DNA of 64,000 nt, from contig JBFLJU010000001.1 in NCBI GenBank assembly GCA_040743155.1, positions 1,364,001 to 1,428,000 on the forward strand, written 5' to 3'. The notes beneath the pieces were generated by a model. That model ran no database searches, was not told where the DNA came from, and saw nothing but the letters and a program-made list of their open reading frames with translations. Source of the DNA: Cycloclasticus sp. (GTDB lineage Bacteria; Pseudomonadota; Gammaproteobacteria; Methylococcales; Cycloclasticaceae). Made by a program: the position numbers and the translations under genes. This document shows positions 60,379-64,000 of the stretch, in pieces. Position 1 is the stretch's first letter, and every line of letters starts with the position of its first letter.

Positions 60379-60469
60379 GACCTTTATTGCAGATAGTTTT
60401 TTTGCACTCTACAACCCGACCCTATCAGCATGATGCCATTCAAGTTAGCTTGAGAAAAGACACTAGCGT

Positions 60470-61312
60470 TTATTGTGAATCGAGCAGAACCTCTTTCATA
60501 TTTTCCAGCAGGTCAAGCGAGTCTTCTTCACTGAGGCCAAGATAATCAAGAACTGCCTCACCATGTCGCTGCCAATCAGCCCCTGATTGACCAGTCCGAT
60601 AAACATCATCCCCCCACTCTGACAGCTTAAGAATTGCCATCAATATGGCTGTATCTTCATCCAAAGAACTAGACGGTGACAGGATCGGAGCACAATCGTG
60701 GTGCATACTAATCACCTGCCTAATACTCTCAGACAAGCCCCATTCACGGCATAGGTAATATCCCATCACAGCGTGGTTCGTGCTGTATGCGGCATCTTCA
60801 ACTTGCGTGACTCGACCATCTTCTTGAGCATTCGCATCTCTTAACACATCAAGATAATCAGGAAAACGAGACGCCATCAATGGAATACCAATATCGTGAA
60901 ACAAACCAAGCATATACGGTTCGCTGGGCTCATGCAATTTCAATCTATTAGCAACATATGCGCAGAGATTTGCCGTATTTTTAGCGGTATCCCAATAACG
61001 TGGGAGTATCACAGTAAAACTTCTCATAGACTGCTCAAGCGCAAAGGCCGTTACAATATTGGTCGTTGCTGTAACACCTATTAAACTAACCGCATGTTGT
61101 ATGGATGAGATGCCTACCTTCATACCAAAGAAGGAAGAGTTAATCGTTTTCAAAACCGCAGCTGATATTGCTACGTCTTCGCTAATAATTTGCCCAATTT
61201 TAACTATATTGGCATCACCTTTACGCATTTCATTTTGCAAAGCCAACAATAATTCTGGCTGGGAAGGCAAGCTGAAGCGCTGTTGAGACCCCTTTACTTC
61301 TAATAAACTCAT
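60470..61312 (-). CDS. HDOD-domain signalling protein
   Basis: 280 residues made almost wholly of one HDOD domain, an HD-related fold without the metal-binding HD catalytic pair. Typical features: SLPSQPELLLALQNEM at the start, IGQIISEDVAISAAVLKTINSSFFG, and LFHDIGIPLMASRFPDY (about 140-156). Such proteins regulate c-di-GMP, chemotaxis or motility circuits by protein contacts. It has no receiver, GGDEF or EAL domain. The stop is 157 bp ahead of htpG, so it is separate. Partners are not shown. Confidence 0.88.
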   Translation of the reverse strand: MSLLEVKGSQQRFSLPSQPELLLALQNEMRKGDANIVKIGQIISEDVAISAAVLKTINSSFFGMKVGISSIQHAVSLIGVTATTNIVTAFALEQSMRSFTVILPRYWDTAKNTANLCAYVANRLKLHEPSEPYMLGLFHDIGIPLMASRFPDYLDVLRDANAQEDGRVTQVEDAAYSTNHAVMGYYLCREWGLSESIRQVISMHHDCAPILSPSSSLDEDTAILMAILKLSEWGDDVYRTGQSGADWQRHGEAVLDYLGLSEEDSLDLLENMKEVLLDSQ

Positions 61313-61402
61313 TTTTTTTATTTTATGGTCAACTTACTACAAACAATGAAATGAATCGTCCGGGATCATTTAACGAATTATTGCGGCAAACCGACCTACC
61401 TT

Positions 61403-62098
61403 TTATAGAGCATTCGCCAAACGGCTCAATGCATGTAATACCCCCATACTGGCATCTTCCATTTTCGCCAAATTATTTAACGCAACTACCCCATCACCCG
61501 TTTTAAAATTGGTCAAAGCAGACAACCCAGATTGATGCACCGCTTTATGCGGTCTTCCTATGTCGCTAAACCCACTCAATTTCAAGAAATTCTGATGCCT
61601 TTCGCCTTGATAATACCACAGACCTAATCGACATTTTGTATGATCAGCAAACTCGTCTGGTGTTTTATCCGAAACCCCCATAAAAACTTAGTAAACCTCT
61701 AATTTCCATGACAAAAGATCAATTCCACGGCTTCAACGAAGCTTTTAAGTCACCCCTGATTAATAACCACTTCCATCCTATTAAAAATAGTGATCATTTA
61801 ATCCATTTGGCTTTTTCATTCAGGCCAATTTTACTAAAGTTCTCCGAACTTGTGGCAACACCTTCAATTTGCTTCCTAGCCTGAGTTGTTTTAAACAGGT
61901 CACCATATTGCCAAAAACCCCACGGGAAACTTTCATATCGCCTTTATCACCCTGTATGCAAGATGCTGACTGTCGTATAGTTTCTGCTTGAGCGATTAAT
62001 TGCTGATTTAACACTTCTTATTATTGTTTAAGCGTAACGAGCTGCTCCTTCAGGTGATCCACTTCAACACTTTTATTATTTTTATTTCCAAAAAACAT
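61403..62098 (-). pseudogene. Remnant of a CZB-domain chemoreceptor
   Basis: Pieces of one soluble chemoreceptor lie in order on the minus strand. ATG 62098 starts MFFGNKNNKSVEVDHLKEQL, a typical start for short CZB receptors; after 25 codons there are two TAA codons, and the same frame goes on for 65 codons to a TGA at about 61820. Some 80 bp later FVEAVEL (61740-61720) and, after a frameshift, KLEVY, a TAA, then VFMGVSDK start the zinc-binding domain. That frame stays open to 61403 and has HTKCRLGLWYYQGE and PHKAVHQSG. The signalling domain (usually well over 100 residues) is missing, and the first zinc-ligand histidine is lost at the frameshift. The 92-codon frame at 61403-61681 might still be translated as a lone half CZB domain, but this is doubtful. 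Confidence 0.85.
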
Positions 62099-62359
62099 CT
62101 TGTATTACAACAACGCTAGTAATAGTTAACCAAGTACAAACGGCATGCCAAATAATGAATCTAAATATAGCTCACATTTAAGGAATAAATATCCAGTAAC
62201 TTAGAAGTTTTTTTCATTCTCCAAATCGCTTTATCGCTTAACATGAATATGCGTTAAATCATATATTTCGCCCAGCGCAACGCGCTTAAATAACGCCACA
62301 AACTTAAGAACCTCACTTAACAAACCACCCTTAATATCGTGCTCATGACTTCTCTAAAC
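62099..62359. other. 261-bp spacer with a possible coding remnant
   Basis: No intact gene. In the reading frame of the upstream SDR gene, after three stops, a minus-strand stretch of 39 codons (62231-62347) is open and looks protein-like (HDIKGGLLSEVLKFVALF and onwards to HIHVKR). No start or ribosome binding site fits it. I do not recognise it. Confidence 0.4.
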
Positions 62360-63157
62360 TTATTTAGGTAAACAACTCTTAATCAACGCCAGTTGCTTAC
62401 TAATCGAACTATCAACCAGTGCAGGAAAAACTCCATTAATACGAGCAAACAACTTCTCCGGCCAACCAACGTAATACCTTTGTTTATTAGACTCAACAAA
62501 TTCAACAAACTCTTTTGCAACTTGCGATGGCTCATCAACATGCGTATCAAGCGCCGCATTCAATGCATCAACATTAGCATCATTAAGAGGGGTTTTAGTC
62601 GCTCTTGGTGCAAAATAACGAACAGCAACACTACTATCAGATAATTCCCGAGCAAGCGCCTCGGTAAAGCCTCGCAGACCAAATTTACTCGCGCTATACA
62701 CCACAAAGCCTGGAAAACCTATACTGCCAAAAGCAGAGCCAACATTAACAATTTGAGAACTTTTTTGAGCTTGCAGAATTGGCAACATAGCCTGAGTTAA
62801 AAGAATAGTGCTCGTCAGGTTGGTATGAATTAATGATATAACCTGTTCTTCCTCTGTCTTATCAAACGATTTGAAGGCACCGATACCTGCATTGTTCACC
62901 AACATGTCCACGCCAGATTCTAGCGCCTGGCAATAACTAATAATCGTTTCTCTGCCATCAGCCGTGGCAATATCACATGACACAACGGAATGACCTTCCC
63001 CTAATAATTCAGCTAATTTGGAGAGTTTTTCTGTGTTACGGCCAATTAAAACAAGTCGTGCACCTTTTGAAGCAAGCTCCTCAGCCAATGCACCACCAAT
63101 ACCACCACTCGCCCCTGTTAAAACAACTGTTTTTCCTTGCACTATAAACTCCCTCAT
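62360..63157 (-). CDS. Short-chain dehydrogenase/reductase
   Basis: NAD(P)-dependent oxidoreductase of the classical SDR family, 265 residues. Cofactor motif TGASGGIGGALAEEL (about 15-29), NNAGIGAF (about 88-95), the catalytic Ser in VNVGSAFGSIG and the Tyr/Lys pair in VVYSASKFGLRGF (about 154-166). The C-terminal extension with RYYVGWPEKLFARINGVFPALVD resembles the DltE/YqjQ-like group. The substrate is unknown. It stands alone: the chemoreceptor remnant lies downstream and a long gene-free stretch lies upstream. Confidence 0.9.
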   Translation of the reverse strand: MREFIVQGKTVVLTGASGGIGGALAEELASKGARLVLIGRNTEKLSKLAELLGEGHSVVSCDIATADGRETIISYCQALESGVDMLVNNAGIGAFKSFDKTEEEQVISLIHTNLTSTILLTQAMLPILQAQKSSQIVNVGSAFGSIGFPGFVVYSASKFGLRGFTEALARELSDSSVAVRYFAPRATKTPLNDANVDALNAALDTHVDEPSQVAKEFVEFVESNKQRYYVGWPEKLFARINGVFPALVDSSISKQLALIKSCLPK

Positions 63158-63812
63158 TTATCTCGATTAAATTATAAAAATACTAGCATACTAACTGCAT
63201 AATTGTTTACCGCATCGAATGATAAGAGCTAGATCAGATGGAGCAGTATTTAACAAATACTGCCTAAATAAAAAAACTGCGCTCCTTTGTCTATTTAAAA
63301 AGAAGCGTTTGAATGTTTATGAAGTTACGATTATTTATAAGTCTAGGCGTTTATATTCAACCTTAGAAAATTGAAGCAAGAGTTAAAAACCAGAGATAAA
63401 ACAGGAAACGCTTACTAAAAAGCGGTTGCTAAATGCTAGCAGAGGCCACAAACGCAGCCATATTAGAACCAAATAAGCTCTGTAAGAATGCTTGATGGGA
63501 GGTATTAAGCTCTGATTGAAGTAATTTTGATAAGGCCCAAAATTATCCCTTTCCTACGCCCAGTGTAACTAAACAGCCTAGCTTAACCGTTCACTTCTAG
63601 GGTTCTAGGCACAGATACTAACGGCGTCCATCAGCGCCACATTTAGCAGCAAAGCAACGGAGAAAATAACCGATTAATTTATCAATCGAACAGTTTAAAT
63701 TCAAATTAGCGACTGCTAATTTATAAATTTTTGCGAATCAGGTATTACTTAGCAACAAGAGTCGATGAGAACGAACATACACCTGCCGCTAAGCATATTT
63801 AGCTACTTATGA
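63158..63812. other. 655-bp gene-free region between clpX and the SDR gene
   Basis: No intact gene on either strand. It holds a 9-bp perfect hairpin GCAGTATTT/AAATACTGC (63243-63263). A 36-codon minus-strand stretch (63429-63536) is open and reads plausibly as protein, ending LFGSNMAAFVASASI, but has no start. No clear terminator for clpX was found. In many relatives lon occupies this position. Confidence 0.6.
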
Positions 63813-64000
63813 CTAAGTGTGATTCAACGATGCCCGCTTTTTTTCATTGTCATAAATAAACATAGGAGCTGACTCGCCTCGAATCACCTTATCATCTATC
63901 ACAACTTTACATACATTATCCAACGAAGGTAGGTCGTACATTGTATCTAGTAAGACACTCTCCAAAATAGTCCTTAAACCGCGAGCACCCGTTTTACGAA
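63813..64000 (-). CDS. clpX: ATP-dependent Clp protease ATP-binding subunit ClpX (C-terminal part)
   Basis: The last 62 codons of clpX; the rest lies beyond the window edge. The minus strand translates to [13 protein letters not shown], then a segment with [10 protein letters not shown] and [11 protein letters not shown], ending KKRASLNHT and TAG at 63813-63815. This is the conserved sensor-2 arginine region (GARGLR) and C-terminal domain of ClpX, the AAA+ unfoldase that feeds ClpP. ClpP and the ClpX zinc-binding domain would be further upstream, outside the window. Confidence 0.95.
   Translation of the reverse strand, partial: RKTGARGLRTILESVLLDTMYDLPSLDNVCKVVIDDKVIRGESAPMFIYDNEKKRASLNHT

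Overview
The window reads as chromosome of a motile, aerobic, probably marine gammaproteobacterium of moderate GC. This rests on the gene set and order: flrABC with fliEFGHIJ (the FleQ-type polar flagellum hierarchy), rnr-rlmB-rpsF-rpsR-DUF2232-rplI-dnaB-alr-radA, gyrA-serC-pheA-hisC-tyrA-aroA-cmk-rpsA-ihfB-lapAB and smc-zipA-ligA, together with a Na+-pumping oxaloacetate decarboxylase and a beta-oxidation cluster. A Cycloclasticus- or Thiotrichales-like lineage is a guess only. No CRISPR array, insertion sequence, prophage, tRNA or rRNA was seen.

Layout. 27-3198 (minus): oadGAB sodium pump. 3281-12942 (minus): flagellar block, read as flrA, flrB, flrC, fliE, F, G, H, I, J, with a sigma-70-like promoter before flrA and a near-consensus sigma-54 promoter before flrBC. 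13124-15474 (plus): CorB-like membrane protein, FHA protein and PilZ protein. 15471-25377 (minus): DNA repair, replication, cell-wall and ribosomal genes plus RNase R. 25378-25852: gene-free, with a plus-strand terminator that may end a small RNA. 25853-27931 (minus): nucleotide-sugar dehydrogenase and an isomerase-like crotonase. 28294-35292 (plus): fadD, thiolase, HAD/crotonase fusion and acyl-CoA dehydrogenase. 35345-57224 (minus): competence-like HhH protein, lapBA, ihfB, rpsA, the aromatic amino acid and serine block, gyrA, a diguanylate cyclase, ligA, zipA and smc. 57358-58286 (plus): queF and a secreted His/Arg/Tyr-rich protein. 58405-63157 (minus): htpG behind a sigma-32 promoter, an HDOD protein, a ruined chemoreceptor and an SDR. 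The window ends inside clpX.

The points most worth a second look are: (i) flrA, the flagellar master regulator, stops inside its DNA-recognition helix, and a readable 11-codon continuation lies directly behind the stop; (ii) a zinc-binding (CZB) chemoreceptor at 61403-62098 is a multiply broken pseudogene that has lost its signalling domain; (iii) an unrecognised small secreted His-rich protein has its ribosome binding site locked in a 16-bp hairpin; (iv) lon is not next to clpX, where about 650 bp without an intact gene is found instead. Points (i) and (ii) may together indicate weakening motility control in this strain. This is inference from sequence alone.
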